A DNA stretch of 64,000 nt from Pomacea canaliculata. Taxonomy: Eukaryota > Mollusca > Gastropoda > Architaenioglossa > Ampullariidae. Every line of letters begins with the position of its first letter. Within the stretch, counting starts at the first letter, position 1. The stretch lies in assembly GCF_003073045.1 (NCBI RefSeq), contig NC_037594.1:25302927-25366926 (forward strand), given 5' to 3'. Of the stretch, positions 1-12,145 are shown piece by piece. Below the pieces are notes generated by a model, which saw nothing but the letters and a program-made list of their open reading frames with translations, was not told the origin of the DNA and searched no databases. A program made the translations under genes and the position numbers.

Positions 1-296
1 GAAGAGTTTTACAAAAAAGACAGAAGGAACAGACACTGGACAAGTTTTTTTCCTTTAACCTCAAAGCTACAGAAAAGGTTACCCCGATTTTATAATGTCA
101 CGTGCTCATGGAGGGGGAATCAAAGCAGTAATTCCACCCCATCCTCACCACACCTGCTTCCATCCACGCCGTCAAAACGGCAAGTTTTCTGATGTTTCAA
201 TGCTTTCATTAATGTTTTTATATTTAACTTCATTTAAACTGCATTATAACTCTTCTCATTAAAACAAATACCTATATAGCCTGCAACTTTCAAATA

Positions 297-438
297 TTAG
301 CGAGTCAACAGGGGCTGGGAACCAATTAAATCTATTTCCTTTATTTCTTATGGAAAAAATTGTTTCGGATAACGAACATTTCGGATAACGAACAGTTTTC
401 CAGAACGGATTAAGTTCGTTAACCGAGGTTCCACTGTA
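297..438 (-). mobile_element. One end of a pogo/Tc1-like DNA transposon
   Basis: Read on the minus strand from 438, the segment opens with TACAGTGGAACCTCGGTTAA and continues with two near-identical GTTCGTTATCCGAAA-type repeats. Such 'CAGTGGAACCTCGG' ends are typical of pogo/Tc1-mariner non-autonomous elements. Only one end is seen; no matching inverted end and no transposase remain nearby, so this is a truncated relic just outside the duplicated block. The family assignment rests on remembered end sequences. Confidence 0.45.
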
Positions 439-856
439 CATACAAGTGCTGGCCATCTAACCTTTGACCTTGCCAGTCCCACTATGTCTCACAGGTGCTG
501 TTATCTCTCATGCCTGAGTTTTCTCCCTTTGGTGTATGAGTGTAATGTGCCAATCTTTCATGCTGATGTTCCTTAACTTTACAGCTGCTATGTTGTCATG
601 TAAGTGATGTACATGTCAGGTAACCAGACACAAACTAGTTTGTCATCAACCAAAGTATAACTGAAGTTTGCCTTAGTCTGTATATCAGGCATTTGTGACA
701 GGTACATGACATGTGTATGTTTATCATTCTGTTTCACTATATACATACCTGTTTCATCTATATATATACACACTAGGACACCATGACCAGCTCAACAGCC
801 ACAAACTAGTTTATTCTGGTTTTAATGAGCCACAGTCTAACTTGACTTGTCCACAG

Positions 857-3173
857 ATTATCTGGAAAATCACCTGGAAATGAATAATCGTGAACAGCTT
901 CCCTCAGGTCTGTGACACATGTACACATCTGTGTGGGTGAGGGTGGAGGTGGGTGCACATGTATGTGTGCGTATGCATGTATATAAGTATCTCTGTGTGT
1001 ATGTATCGATGTGTGCCTGTGTGTGTATTTGTTTATGTATGTATATATCTGTGCCTGTGTGTCTGTATGTGTAAATATGTCGGTTTTATTGAATGACAGC
1101 AAAGAGAGCAAAACTTGTGAACACAGACTTTCTATGTGAGTATATTTCACAGATACCCTTGAGGAATACCCAGACAGAGAGAACCGTCAACTTCTTGCCT
1201 CAGGTATGTGTGGCAAACCTGGCACAATGGGCATTGCATATAGACACTCATGCATAAACAGGGCTGTGTAATGTATTATATAATGTCTCAAGTGCTTACA
1301 TGACCCTGTAATGTATGTATAATGTCCTGTTATACATAGCTCTGTAATGTATTGTATGTATAATGTTTAAATATTTTTAATGTATTCAGGTAACCTTACA
1401 GACACTCATGCACACACTCTTATTGTTTAAAACAGCGGCATGTGTGTTTTGTCTAAAACACTGGGTTATATGGTCTTTGTACATTTAGCAGCACTTCTTG
1501 GTGACCATCTGTTTGTTTTGCTCCATTTCTGCAGCAGATGATGGCTACAACAACCTGCTGGCTGTCCTTCGACAGTTAAAAAACACTACATGTCCACGTA
1601 AACAATTTCTTTTGATACTTTGTTCTCCACATTTCTTCTTTATTATGTTGATCATTATATCATTGTCCATCTGAACATATAATACAGCAAGTAGAGTACA
1701 GATACAGGTACCCCACTCTATCTGTACATATGATACACTAAGCATGTCCAAGCTCGCTCCAAGGCTTCAGTCGTTTTGTATGGATAACTTGAAAGGTGAT
1801 GTGAACATGTCTCTAAAATATAAGAAATATTTTAAACTAAGTCACAGGAAGACGATAACCTCACTGTCAACAGAGTTTAAACTTACAAATGGCACTCACT
1901 GTTTATAGTTTGTTGGACAGAAAATTGTAAACTTGACATAACAAGTAGCTGTCAGTGTACATTTTTATTACACTGAAATTTGTTTCCTTACCTTGCACAA
2001 CCCGTATGTATGTTTATTGTAAGGTATGATTGTAAGAAATGTGATTACAAGGAACATAGATTATGATGCACATGGTGTGATTATAAAGTACACGCTTTGA
2101 TTATAGGAAACATAATAGGATATATACCTACTTCAATATACGGCCCATGGTGATTGTAGGGTACATATTGCTACAGGAAAACCTCTTTATTAAGAAAAGC
2201 AGTGTCAATCTACAAAGTACTTGTTATATTTTGAATGTGATTTCCGCAAAATATGGCAGGGTTGCGGAAATCACATTCAAAATACAAGTACATTGTAGAT
2301 CGACACTGTCTGACCGTACACATGCACACGTGTAGTGATTGCCCTTAGCTGGAGACTTAGCTCCCCTACATACTCTAGTCCAGTCTAACGATAGCACAGT
2401 AAGCAGGACCACGTGAAGCCGAAACCACAAGAAGAGTTGAGATGTGACTTGTAGGATTATGGCTTCAACATTTAAATAAATTAACTTTAGGTTTTGTCTT
2501 TGAAGTCATAGCTACTGGTACACTAGCAATCACGAGTTAATGTTAATTTATTTGAATGTCTCTCAGCTCATAGTTAGCCCATTGTCACCTCTCTCATCTC
2601 ATTGTTCTCTGTTTGCTGTTCACAGCTACAGGGCTGTCAGGACCAAACAAGTAAGTAGCAGTCGTTACATCTTGTCTCACGTAAATGCGGTCATGTGTTT
2701 GTTCCCAAGGTGTGGTTGTGAACATTTCTGTGTGCATATATCTGTCATTAAAAATATGTTTTATAATCAGGATTGACATTTCTGTGTGTGTGTGTGTCCC
2801 CCAGTGTATGTACCCCGATGTGTACTTGGTTATTAACCTATACATCAGGATACACAGCTATACATCTGTTTACCAGTGTTTAGACCACTAGTGGCCTATA
2901 CACCAGAGGCTCTTTAGCTTACAAGTCATCAGTATTATGACAGACCCCTCTCACCCACTACATCACTATTACCAGATGCTAGCCTCTGGCCGTAGATGGA
3001 AACAATTGGTTTTCAATAAAAGTGTTTTGGCCAAGTCCTTGGTACCATCGGCAACATCACTTGAACAGGACTAGCAAGTGTACTCTGTGTGTGTGGCGCC
3101 AACATGGACTTAAATGATTGTCATGAGTGTGGACATTTCTTTTTGCAGATACTGCTCGCGCAGAAACGGCTAA
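857..3173 (+). CDS. Secreted-peptide precursor, copy 0 (3' exons only)
   Basis: Five exons can be read with consistent GT–AG splicing: 857–907, 1153–1203, 1538–1597, 2626–2650 and 3149–3173 (TAA stop). The first two are 51-nt, phase 1–1 exons giving the 17-residue units DYLENHLEMNNREQLPS and DTLEEYPDRENRQLLAS. Exon 1538–1597 gives DDGYNNLLAVLRQLKNTTCP. The two small exons give PTGLSGPNK and YCSRRNG. The predicted end is a Cys-x11-Cys loop followed by Ser and a dibasic Arg-Arg, as expected of a processed peptide. The signal-peptide exon would lie left of the window, so whether this copy is complete is unknown. The donor at 1598 was chosen over the position homologous to copy 1 because the latter lacks a good consensus. 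Function unknown; a hormone-like or gland-secreted peptide is inferred only from architecture. Confidence 0.55.
2200..2308. repeat. Near-perfect hairpin (palindromic MITE-like)
   Basis: Two arms of about 48 nt are reverse complements with few mismatches: cagtgtcaatctacaa at the left and ttgtagatcgacactg at the right, separated by about 10 nt around 'aatatggcag'. Immediately upstream lies 'aaaacctctttattaag', the end-type of the pogo-like elements at 8712 and 31649, so the hairpin may be inside or next to such an element. It lies in the intron between the third and fourth visible exons of copy 0 and is not seen at the matching place in copy 1. Confidence 0.7.
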
Positions 3174-3384
3174 GACTCGTCGAGACATCACCGAGTGCTG
3201 AGACCACATGTAGCAGATGACCTGAAATATTGAAAACTGTGTAACACATCCGTGAACATTTCTAATGTGGTTAACCATGTTAAATATTACATAACATATT
3301 ACACTTCTCAACCATGTTATATATCACACAGACATCGCGCTCCTCGAGCCTAAAGGAACTCTGTGAACAGGAACGACTGTGTGA

Positions 3385-3390
3385 AATAAA
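3385..3390 (+). other. Poly(A) signal AATAAA of copy 0
   Basis: AATAAA lies about 210 nt past the copy 0 stop, in 'gtgtgaaataaacgca', which is conserved at the same place in copy 1. This supports the assigned strand and last exon. Confidence 0.6.
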
Positions 3391-3399
3391 CGCATTTTG

Positions 3400-6300
3400 C
3401 AGATACTTGATCTTTGTTTGGAATGAGTGAATGTTGAAACTGGGCTTGTCTTCACAGACACAATCGTCATCTGGCTATCAGCACTTACAACTCATTATTT
3501 AGTCACTATTACTCATGAGTCCTTATCTCGCCACTATTTTGAAAAACGAGTTCTTGACTCTTGTAGCAGTACAGACTCCAGTGAACATGGAAATTAAAAA
3601 CAACAATCGAGATAGTCTATTCTATATCCTTTATATATCATTTATAGAGGGACACCTGAAAAACACACAGAGAATCAATTAAACAAGCATTGATAGGTAT
3701 TTTCATTGTGAACTATTCTGTGGCGAAAGTCAAAAACTGATTTTAGAGAGATAACCAAGAAATAACCTACTTTTAAAGAGTTGTCTGCCCTCAAGTGATA
3801 AGCGTCTGCTACAGGAAGACAACCCCGATGTCAACATCAAGATAAAGCCACAGGAACACCACACTCGTCAAGTCGCTTTTTCCATTTAAAAAAAATTAAT
3901 ATCCCGTGTACACACTGTGTTGAGACTGTAATATCAATGCTTTCTCTTACTCTACAGATGAGCTGTCTAGTCCAGTACCCGGATTTGTCTTCTTATTTCC
4001 CTTTCATACACCCGCACTGAGCCCACCCCGCCATCCACAACACGCAAGCAGTTCAACTGACTGGCACACAGGGGACATGCCGTGAGATTGATGAAGTGGT
4101 GGCTTGGGGAGACCTCGGTACTTCTCATTGTTCTCTGTAGGTCTCTGAGTTCTCTGGAGTTCTGTGTAATTTAGTTTTCTGTAGTTCTGTGTAATTTAGT
4201 TTTCTGTAGTTCTCTCTAAGTCTTCGTTTACTTACGACCCTCAGCAACGAAGGTCAGCAGAGAACATCAGTCATCGAAGACAGCGATGGACATCGTCTGA
4301 CAGAAGACAAGCCTGTACTCGACTGATGGACTAAACCTGACCGTCCTTTGAAGAACTCCGCTCTCTCCCAGCATGCCGTTCACAGTTTCTTTTTTTCATC
4401 GAAATTACTGACTTATTTTAATGTTATTGTTTTCTTTGAGTCTCAGCTCATTGTCGACTCTCTTTGCTCATTATTTTATGTTTGCTCTTGACAGGACATC
4501 AAGAGCAGGACCCCACAGGTGAGCAGCAGTCAAAACATCATATATATGTACATTTTTATATGTTTCCCTTTCTGTGTACTTCATTACTACTTTTATTATT
4601 GTTAATGCATGTGTGTGTCTGGTTGCCAGCGTATGTACACCTCTGTATGTCTATGTGTTCGTGTGTCTGTCTTTGTACATGTCTATGGAGGTGCCTTCTG
4701 TTTCTTTGTACTAAGCCTCTGTGTATATCCAGAGCTGGCTAGGAGAAATGAACTCAAACAAACATACACAAGTACTAGAATGATTCAAGGTAGCTCTTCA
4801 CTAAAACCTTATTTAAAATACTTCCTGCGGGGACGAGAGATGGGGTGAGGCGTGCTTTGGAGGGTCATCTGATGAAACAAAGGCCCTCACTGCTCTGTCC
4901 ACAAACATCTGGGAATACAAAGAGTATGAATACAGTCACTGGTTAGACCCATTCAATAAACAGCAAAAGTGCCAGTAACATCACATTCTGAGAGACACAG
5001 TTCACAAGAGATAACATCACATGTATGAGATAACATCACATCCTGAGAAGAGGGCGCTGTGAGGGAGACAGACACTCAGCACGAGGGTCTCGCCAACAGC
5101 TCGGATGACAGGACACGTGACATCTAGTGTCCTCTTGTTTCTGGTCTTCACCCATGCCCACCATCGGCAGCAACAGATAAAAAGACAGTTGCAGGCGACA
5201 CCCTGTTGTCTGCTGTCTACACTTCAGTCAAGGCACATCCTCGAGGTCTGACCTGACACTAGGACATCACAACTTCAGCCTAAGACTCCAGACTCAGGTG
5301 AGACAGTCGCACCTGTTCAAGGAGAGACGTTTGTGTGTTTTCTCCTCCAACATGTTTCCTTTCTTTGTCTATATTCTTGTCTACATGATGACTGCTGTTG
5401 ATAACTATCTTGACCCACTGCAGTTTGTCTATAAAGCCAGAAGAGGGGTAGAGCCAGAGCTCATGCCACACTTCTCGTTGCTGACTTGTTTTCTGCTTTA
5501 AACACTGTGCAACCTCACTTGTTAACAGACTCTACTTCCAGACTTCCGTCTACCCCACCTACTACCTGTCTGCATCCTGGAATTGGGAACAAACAGGCAG
5601 CAGAGAGTTTCCATTAACGGTCCTCTCTCACATTTTGTTGTCCCCTGTACAGGTTGCCCTCGAGGCTGCTGCTGGTCCCCACTACTCCTCATGCTACATA
5701 CTAGCAGTTGTAGAAGCTGACAGAAGCCTTCTTACACCATTTGCTGAGGACACCACCCTGCTGTCATTCTTGTATGATTGTCAACATGTTTACACTGGCA
5801 TTCTTCCACACTTTGTACACTTATGTCACAAACATTTCTCCACTTTGTATGTCCTCACCTGTGTACTGCCACCGCATGAACGCCCTTCACTCTTACCTGT
5901 AATTGCTCTTGTGGAATAATAAAGTCATGTTGTATTGTGTACTTGTACAAGACTTTACACCCAAGGAATGTGCAGTATTGTAAATTTTAATTGATATAAT
6001 ATGTTGTAAATAAGGCGTCTATACCTCGTGACGGAAAATATGGTTATATTGAGTAAAACAGTGGAATGTGTATACCTCTCTTTCTCTATCTCTCTCTCCA
6101 CATCCCCAGACGAGTAGATGATAAGGAAACTTACACAGACTATATACACACAACCATCTACTGAGAGTTGGCAAAGTAGACACAAGGATGGCGGGGACAG
6201 ACGACAAGGGCCTGAGCTGAATTCCTTTCCAGGAAAAGGGAAGACAATACAGTTTGGCTAAGTTCTGTATGCGCTCCCCGTATGTCAGGATGTCTCAGGA

Positions 6301-6420
6301 TATGTCAGGGTATGTCAGGGCAAGTCAGAATATGTCAGGGTATGTCAATATATGTCAAGTTTGCACAAGACACTGAGTGGCTACCCGTGCTACATGAAGG
6401 TATCGTGTGATTTCAGGCGA
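3400..6420. other. Intergenic, no gene recognised
   Basis: Up to about 4735 this is the distal part of duplication copy A, including short repeats of 'gttctgtgtaatttagttttct' near 4160–4210. From 4735 to 6280 I see only short open frames without family resemblance. An AATAAA lies near 5918, so an untranslated transcript is possible but unsupported. Confidence 0.4.
6281..6360. repeat. 10-bp minisatellite (tatgtcaggg)
   Basis: About eight degenerate units of the type tatgtcaggg run directly upstream of the copy 1 signal exon, a few tens of bases from its probable splice acceptor. Confidence 0.6.
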
Positions 6421-6438
6421 GTGTCGCTGCGGGTCACG

Positions 6439-9400
6439 ATGTCGTCTCTATGGTTACTTCTCGCTTTGCTGCTGCCCACCGTGGTTACACCCTTTCCACA
6501 GGGTGAGTAGAGAGGACACGCTTACTTTCCCACAGACCACTCTCCCTAACCTCTCACCTCCTCTTACCTGCTCACGTGACCTCTCGTTGTGTTCTTGTCT
6601 CTGTCTCACCTGACCTTTCGCTCTGTGTCTCTCTTTCTCTTCCTCTCTCTCACAATCTTCACTAACTACATTTTCTCTGTCATCACTGAAAGTAACATCT
6701 GTAGCAGCTACAGGAGAAAGAATTTTGTTTCAGATTTCCTGGCAAAGCAGCTACAGATGAGGCTTCGAGAACAGCTTCCTGCAGGTATGTGTATGTGTCT
6801 TACGTATGTGTCATGTATATGTATGTGTACACCTTACATTCCCACAAGAAGTCTGACACGGCCACCTGACACTCAACAAACGGATTGGTCCTTAATCAAA
6901 TCAACAATATCCTGCTTCCGAGATACTTCAAATCCAGCATCAACAAAGCCAAGACAAGGACATACCCAGGCGCTGACATGGGTAGCCACCATAAACCTGT
7001 TGTAAGAAACCTGAAGCTGAAAGCGAAGCAGGTCTCCTACATCTGTCTGTCACCGTGAAGTGTTTGTGCTGTTGAAAGTAGAAAATGTTTGATGTCTAGA
7101 ATGAGGGGTGTACATCAAACTGTCCCCCAGTCCCGTGTATCTGTCCTGTCTCTGAGTTTCTATTAACCATCATTTCAATCTGTGAGTAAAACTCTTGTCT
7201 TCTGTGTCTTTGTGCGTGGAGGTCGGAGCGTACACTGCCAGAGCCTGCTGCCATTGTCATTTGCTGGTTCCTCCTACCCACCCCCCAAACACATACATAC
7301 AAGTGCTAGCCATCTAACCTTTGACCTTGTCAGTCCCACTCTGTCTCACTGGTGCTGTTATCTCTCACGCCTGAGTTTTCTCCCTTTGCTGTATGAGTGT
7401 AATGTGTCAATCGTTCATGCTGATGTTCCTTGACAGCTGCTGTGTTGTCATGTAAGTGATGTACATGTCAGGTAACCAGACACAAACTAGTTTGTCATCA
7501 ACCTAAGTATAACTGAAGTTTGCCTTAGTCTGCAGGTCAAGAATTTGTGTCTCGGTGACACAGGTACATGACATGTGTATGTTTATCATTCTGTTTCACT
7601 ATATACATACCTGTTTCATCTATATATATACACACTAGGTCACCATGTCCAGCTCAACAACCACAAACTAGTTTATTCTGGTTTTAATGAGCCCCAGTCT
7701 AAACTGACTTGTCCACAGATTACCTGGAAGATCACCTGGAAATGAACAATCGCCAACAGCTTCCCTCAGGTCTGTGACACTTGTACACATCTGTGTGGGT
7801 AGTGATGGAGGAATTACATGTATGTGTGCGTATGCATGTATATAAGTATCGCTGTGTGTATGTATCGGTGTGTGTCTGTGTCTGTGTGTGTAAATATGTG
7901 TTGGTTTTATTGAATGACAATAAAGAGAGAAAGAGATGTGTGAACACAGACTTTCTATGTGAGTATATTTCACAGATACCCTTGAGGAATACCCAGACAG
8001 AGAAAACCGTCAACTTCTTGCCTCGGGTATGTGTGATGTACCTGGAACTATGGGCATTGCATACAAAAACCACTCATATGTATACAAGGCTCTGTAATGT
8101 ATGTATAGTGTCTCATGTGTATATATCAACCTATAGTGTATGAATTATATTTCATGTGTATACATGGCATGGCTCTCTATTGTATGTATAATATCTGAAT
8201 TGTTTTGATGTACAACACACTTTTCTGAAACAGAGATATGTTCGTCTCACCTAACTGCAGGTGATGTGAGTTTTGTTTCTTAGAGTGAACCTTTTAGCAA
8301 CAACTCTCAGTGACCGTCTGTTTCTTTTCTGCAGACGATGGTGGCCACAACAACCTGCTGACTGTGCTTCATCAGGCAGTGAGGATCATAGAGAAATGTA
8401 AATTAAATAATTTTATTTTTTTGTTTCGTTCGCCCCAGTTTTTCTTCCTTCTGTCTCATTTTGTCACTTGATCTATTATCATGATGTTGACCATTATATC
8501 ATTGTCCGTCTGTCTGTTGTTAGGTTATAGGGTCGGACTGTCATTGTAAGAAATTTTATTACAACGAACAAGGCATAAAGTGTGATTATAGGGTATATAT
8601 ATATTTTTGTTTTTGTTTTAAAAGACATGAAAATGGGACTCACACTGCTAATAAAAGGCCCATGGTGTGATTATACACTACATGTTGTGATTATCGGATA
8701 CATATTGTTACAATAAAACCTCTTGATTAAGACTTTCCTTAGTTACGACCCAAACTGTGTTGCCGGATATTTCTCTGTATAACAGTCCTGTATGACGACT
8801 GCCTCTACAACACGACTGACGACTTACATCAGTGTGCGCCCTACTAGCACTTGTGTGTAGATGTTGAGTGTTGACTAAAATTAGTTCATTTTATAACACT
8901 GCTTCTGATGGACCGCTTGTCTTGTATTATGGATTTGTGTAGAAATCACATAAAACAGGTAAATTTTGAAATAGACTGCTTATTCTATGGGTCACGTGTC
9001 ATTTTGACCCAAGCCATGTCGCCCCAGTCATAGTTACCATGCATCTCGTCACAACACTGAAAGTCAAATCCATCCAGACTCGAATCAATCTCCAATAGTA
9101 GGAGTAACTTTTAGATATTATCAGCTGACTATGCGCTGCTCCAACAAGTTTAGTTTTTATCCTGCTCAACAAAAAAATGGCCGCTTGCAATACATACTCG
9201 ACAACAAATGACATAATATAAAATAAAGGTGTTCTATTTAACAACTTTCTTTGTTTAATTTTTCGTTTTTGTTTTTGTCTTGAAAAACTTTTTTATTGTC
9301 ATTATTCGTTAGTTTGGATGTTTTTATTTAGTGTCTATGCAGGTGTTTGGTTTATATGTTACTCCTCCGGTTTTCATTTAGCCAGGGTGTGGTTGATAGG

Positions 9401-9708
9401 ACTTTCGGTGTCAGAACGATGTGTGATGTCAAGTGAGACGATGTGTGATGTCAAGTGAGACGATGTGTGATGTCAAGTGAGACGATGTGTGATGTCAAGT
9501 GAGACGATGTGTGATGTCAAGTGAGACGATGTGGTTAAGGCGGGGACGATGTGGAGATTAGCTGAAATGTATTGTCACCTCTCTCGGCTCATTGCTCTCT
9601 GTTTTCTGATGACAGGTACAACAGATATTGCAGCAGGAAACAGGTGAGTATCGTTGTGACGTCTTGTCACACGTTCATATGGGCCAGTGTATTACCTGGA
9701 TAGATTTA

Positions 9709-9793
<85 letters not shown>

Positions 9794-9907
9794 CCCTCGC
9801 AAACATGGACTTAAATGTTTGTCACAATTATGAACATTTCTGTTTGCAGACTCTGCTTGCTCACACCTCAAAAGACTAAGACTGGTGGAGACGACACCAA
9901 CAACTGA
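6439..9907 (+). CDS. Secreted-peptide precursor, copy 1 (complete model)
   Basis: Seven coding exons: 6439–6502, 6734–6784, 7719–7769, 7976–8026, 8335–8397, 9616–9643 and 9850–9907. All have AG/GT borders, phases agree throughout, and the spliced length is 366 nt (121 aa). The start is the ATG in 'cacgATGTCG', a context shared by copies 2 and 3. Residues 1–21 are a signal peptide (MSSLWLLLALLLPTVVTPFP). Residues 22–72 are three 17-residue units, one per 51-nt exon (DFLAKQLQMRLREQLPA, DYLEDHLEMNNRQQLPS, DTLEEYPDRENRQLLAS). Then come a DDGGHNNLLTV segment and a C-terminus with the loop CTTDIAAGNRLC (Cys-x10-Cys) plus a Thr/Asp/Asn-rich tail. No dibasic site borders the loop, only Glu-Lys before it. 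Family unknown to me; a secretory-pathway peptide precursor is the inference. Confidence 0.65.
9418..9527. repeat. Minisatellite, 22 bp x 5
   Basis: Five essentially identical head-to-tail units of gatgtgtgatgtcaagtgag plus ac. Units show no visible divergence, so the array is young. It lies in the intron before the first Cys-loop exon of copy 1, and no such array is present in copy 0. Confidence 0.9.
9712..9792. repeat. (GT)n microsatellite
   Basis: About 40 uninterrupted GT dinucleotides in the last intron of copy 1. Its presence explains the long Val/Cys and Thr/His open frames here, which are not genes. Confidence 0.95.
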
Positions 9908-10057
9908 GACCGCATGTCGGAGATGACCTGAAATATTGAAAAATGTGTAACACATCCGTGAACATTACTAATGTGGCTAACCATGTTACATATCACACAG
10001 CCATCAATCACACTTCACAAGTCTAAAGGAACTCTGTGAATAGAAATGACTGTGTGA

Positions 10058-10063
10058 AATAAA
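10058..10063 (+). other. Poly(A) signal AATAAA of copy 1
   Basis: Lies 151 nt past the copy 1 stop in the conserved context 'gtgtgaaataaacgca', equivalent to the signal of copy 0. Confidence 0.65.
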
Positions 10064-11169
10064 CGCATGTAGCAGACATGTGATCATACTCTTTCAAGGT
10101 GAATGAGTGAATGTTGACACTGGGTTTGTCTGCACAGACATCATGGCGATCTCGCCACAGTTACTCTAACAGATGTTTTAGTGAGGCACAGGTCTGGCAA
10201 CAACAAAAAACGACGCATGACACACTTTACTTTATAAAACACGTTCTCAATAATCATTCCACAGATATTTTCTTTGTAAACTATTCTGTGGCGAAAGTCA
10301 AAAACTGATTTTAGAGAGATAATCAGGAAATAACCCTCTTGTAAAGAGTTGTCTGCCCTCAAGTGATAAGCGTCTGCTACAGGAAGACAACCCCGATGTC
10401 AACATCAAGATAAAGCCACCAGAACTCATCACAACACTCGTCAGGTCGCTACTTCATTTAAAAACTTAATATAATTGAAAGACATATGTGCACACTGATG
10501 CTGAGACTGTTAATATCAATGTAAGGCACATTAACAAAAATATTGAGACTGATATCATCCATGTCAAAAGCACATGAACAAACTTGTATTAAGACTTTCA
10601 GGACTGTAGTCTGAATGAAGCGCTTGTTACAAGGCTAACTGCAGGGTGCGACCATCAGTTAATGAGTTACAAGCTGTAGCCCCTCTCAGTCTCTCCCTCT
10701 TTGCTTTCTCTTTCTCCACAGGTGAGCTGTGTAGTCCAGTACCTGGCTTTGTCTTCTTATTTCCCTCTCATACACTCGCACATGCATGAAGGTCAAAGGC
10801 CATATTAGGAAAGAGATAAAGACAACAGTGGAAAACTGGACCGAGGGGACATGCCGTGAGATTGATGAAGTGGTGGCTTGGGGAGACCTCGGTACTTCTC
10901 AATTGTTCTCTATAGCTCTCTGAGTTCTCTGTAGTTCTGTGTAATTTAGTTTTCTGTAGTTCTTTGTAAGTCTTCGTTTACTTACGACCCTCAGCAACAA
11001 AGGTCAGCAGAGAACATCAGTCATCGAAGACAGCGATGGACATCATAGAGGTGTACACCGCTGTATGTCTATGTGTTTGTGTGTGTCTTTGTACGTGTCT
11101 TTATCTATATATATATGAAGGTGCCTTCTTTTTCTTGTACTAAGCCTCTGTGTATATCCAGAGCTGGCT

Positions 11170-11330
11170 AAATATACTAAATATACAAATTTACTAAATA
11201 TACTAAATATACTAATAATACCAATATACTAAATATACTAAATATACAAATATACTAAATACAGTATACTAAAAATACAAATATACTCAAATATACAAAT
11301 ATACTCAAATACTAGAATATTAATACCAAT
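11170..11330. repeat. AT-rich tandem repeat (aaatatact)
   Basis: Degenerate repetition of 'aaatatacta' and 'caaatatact' starting exactly where duplication copy B loses similarity to copy A. Confidence 0.75.
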
Positions 11331-12029
11331 GTATATTGTATAAGGTACCTCTTCACTAAAACCCTATTTGTAAAATACTTCCTGCCGATGATTATTTCCA
11401 TGAATAAATGTAGACAAACCTACATCCCTACAAGTGAAAGGCTCTATAGACTGTCACTGAGGATATAGGGGAGGCATTTTATCATCTACTCAACTGTAAA
11501 ACGAATTTCCTGACAAACGCCCAAATAATTGATGTCTCACTTTACTCACAACCCTAATGTCTGTGTGATCCATTCCTTACTGACACCCACAAATAAAAAG
11601 ACCTTCGCTACATCAGCTTCATTTGTTATTACCGTCAGCTAGATGTGTCTATGTGTGTGTCATTGCGTGTGTGTGTGTGAGAGAGAGAGAGAAAAAAAAA
11701 ACACTCTGTATTCTTTCTATATGCATCGTTTCTGGATGGATTTGTGTGTCTGCGCCACTTTTCGTCTTTTCCACTTTATTTCTACTGTCACATATGTGCC
11801 ATATCTTGCCATTACTTATAGTTGAGCTCTGTGTATCGGCAATCGACTTCTAACTCTGATTAATTGCCTTCCTCCAGCTGCTTCACAATGTTGAGCTGTC
11901 CCAGCAAGCTTTGCGTGGAGTGCAGACCGGTGATTGACATCATGTATCTCCAGGTGCTACAACTGTTCTTGAGACCAACATCCATTCTGATTATCTTGGT
12001 GCTTTTTTTTTGTTTTTTGTTTTTTTAGT

Positions 12030-12069
12030 GCCCGCCTTTAAGGGTGGGGAAAAGTGCTATATAAATAAC

Positions 12070-12143
<74 letters not shown>
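12030..12143 (+). mobile_element. LINE/SINE-type 3' tail with (TTA)n
   Basis: 'gtgcccgcctttaagggtgg' leads into 'aaaagtgctatataaataac' and then about 24 TTA triplets. This arrangement (a 'gtgctatataaat' end followed by TTA repeats) is the usual 3' end of CR1-type non-LTR elements. No coding part is left next to it. Confidence 0.55.

Positions 12144-12145
<2 letters not shown>

Larger units (their letters stand above)
439..4735. repeat. Segmental duplication, copy A
   Basis: This block is collinear and similar along its length to 7291–11170. Landmarks shared in the same order are the 'catacaagtgctggcc' start, two 51-nt exons, the next three exons of the peptide gene, the poly(A) region and the end at 'tatccagagctggcta'. 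Local insertions differ (a GT tract and a 22-bp minisatellite only in copy B). It carries copy 0 of the peptide gene family and ends where both copies diverge abruptly. Confidence 0.8.
7291..11170. repeat. Segmental duplication, copy B
   Basis: Homologous along its length to 439–4735 and in the same orientation. It contains exons 3–7 of peptide copy 1 but not its exons 1 and 2, so the duplication boundary falls inside the intron after exon 2. The right end (tatccagagctggcta) abuts an AT-rich tandem repeat. Confidence 0.8.

Noticed and set aside
2647-2891. Additional 51-nt exons in introns of copies 0–1
   Set aside because: I looked for more D-x-L-E units with AG/GT borders in these introns and saw none beyond those listed.
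5635-5919. 94-aa plus frame ending just before an AATAAA
   Set aside because: No resemblance to the array family or other proteins, and no supporting signal peptide; left as intergenic.
9418-9527. Regular repeat array that could look like CRISPR
   Set aside because: Units are directly adjacent without spacers, and the setting is an animal genome; it is a minisatellite.
9628-9955. Open frames over the GT tract on both strands
   Set aside because: They consist of Cys-Val or Thr-His runs created by the dinucleotide repeat.
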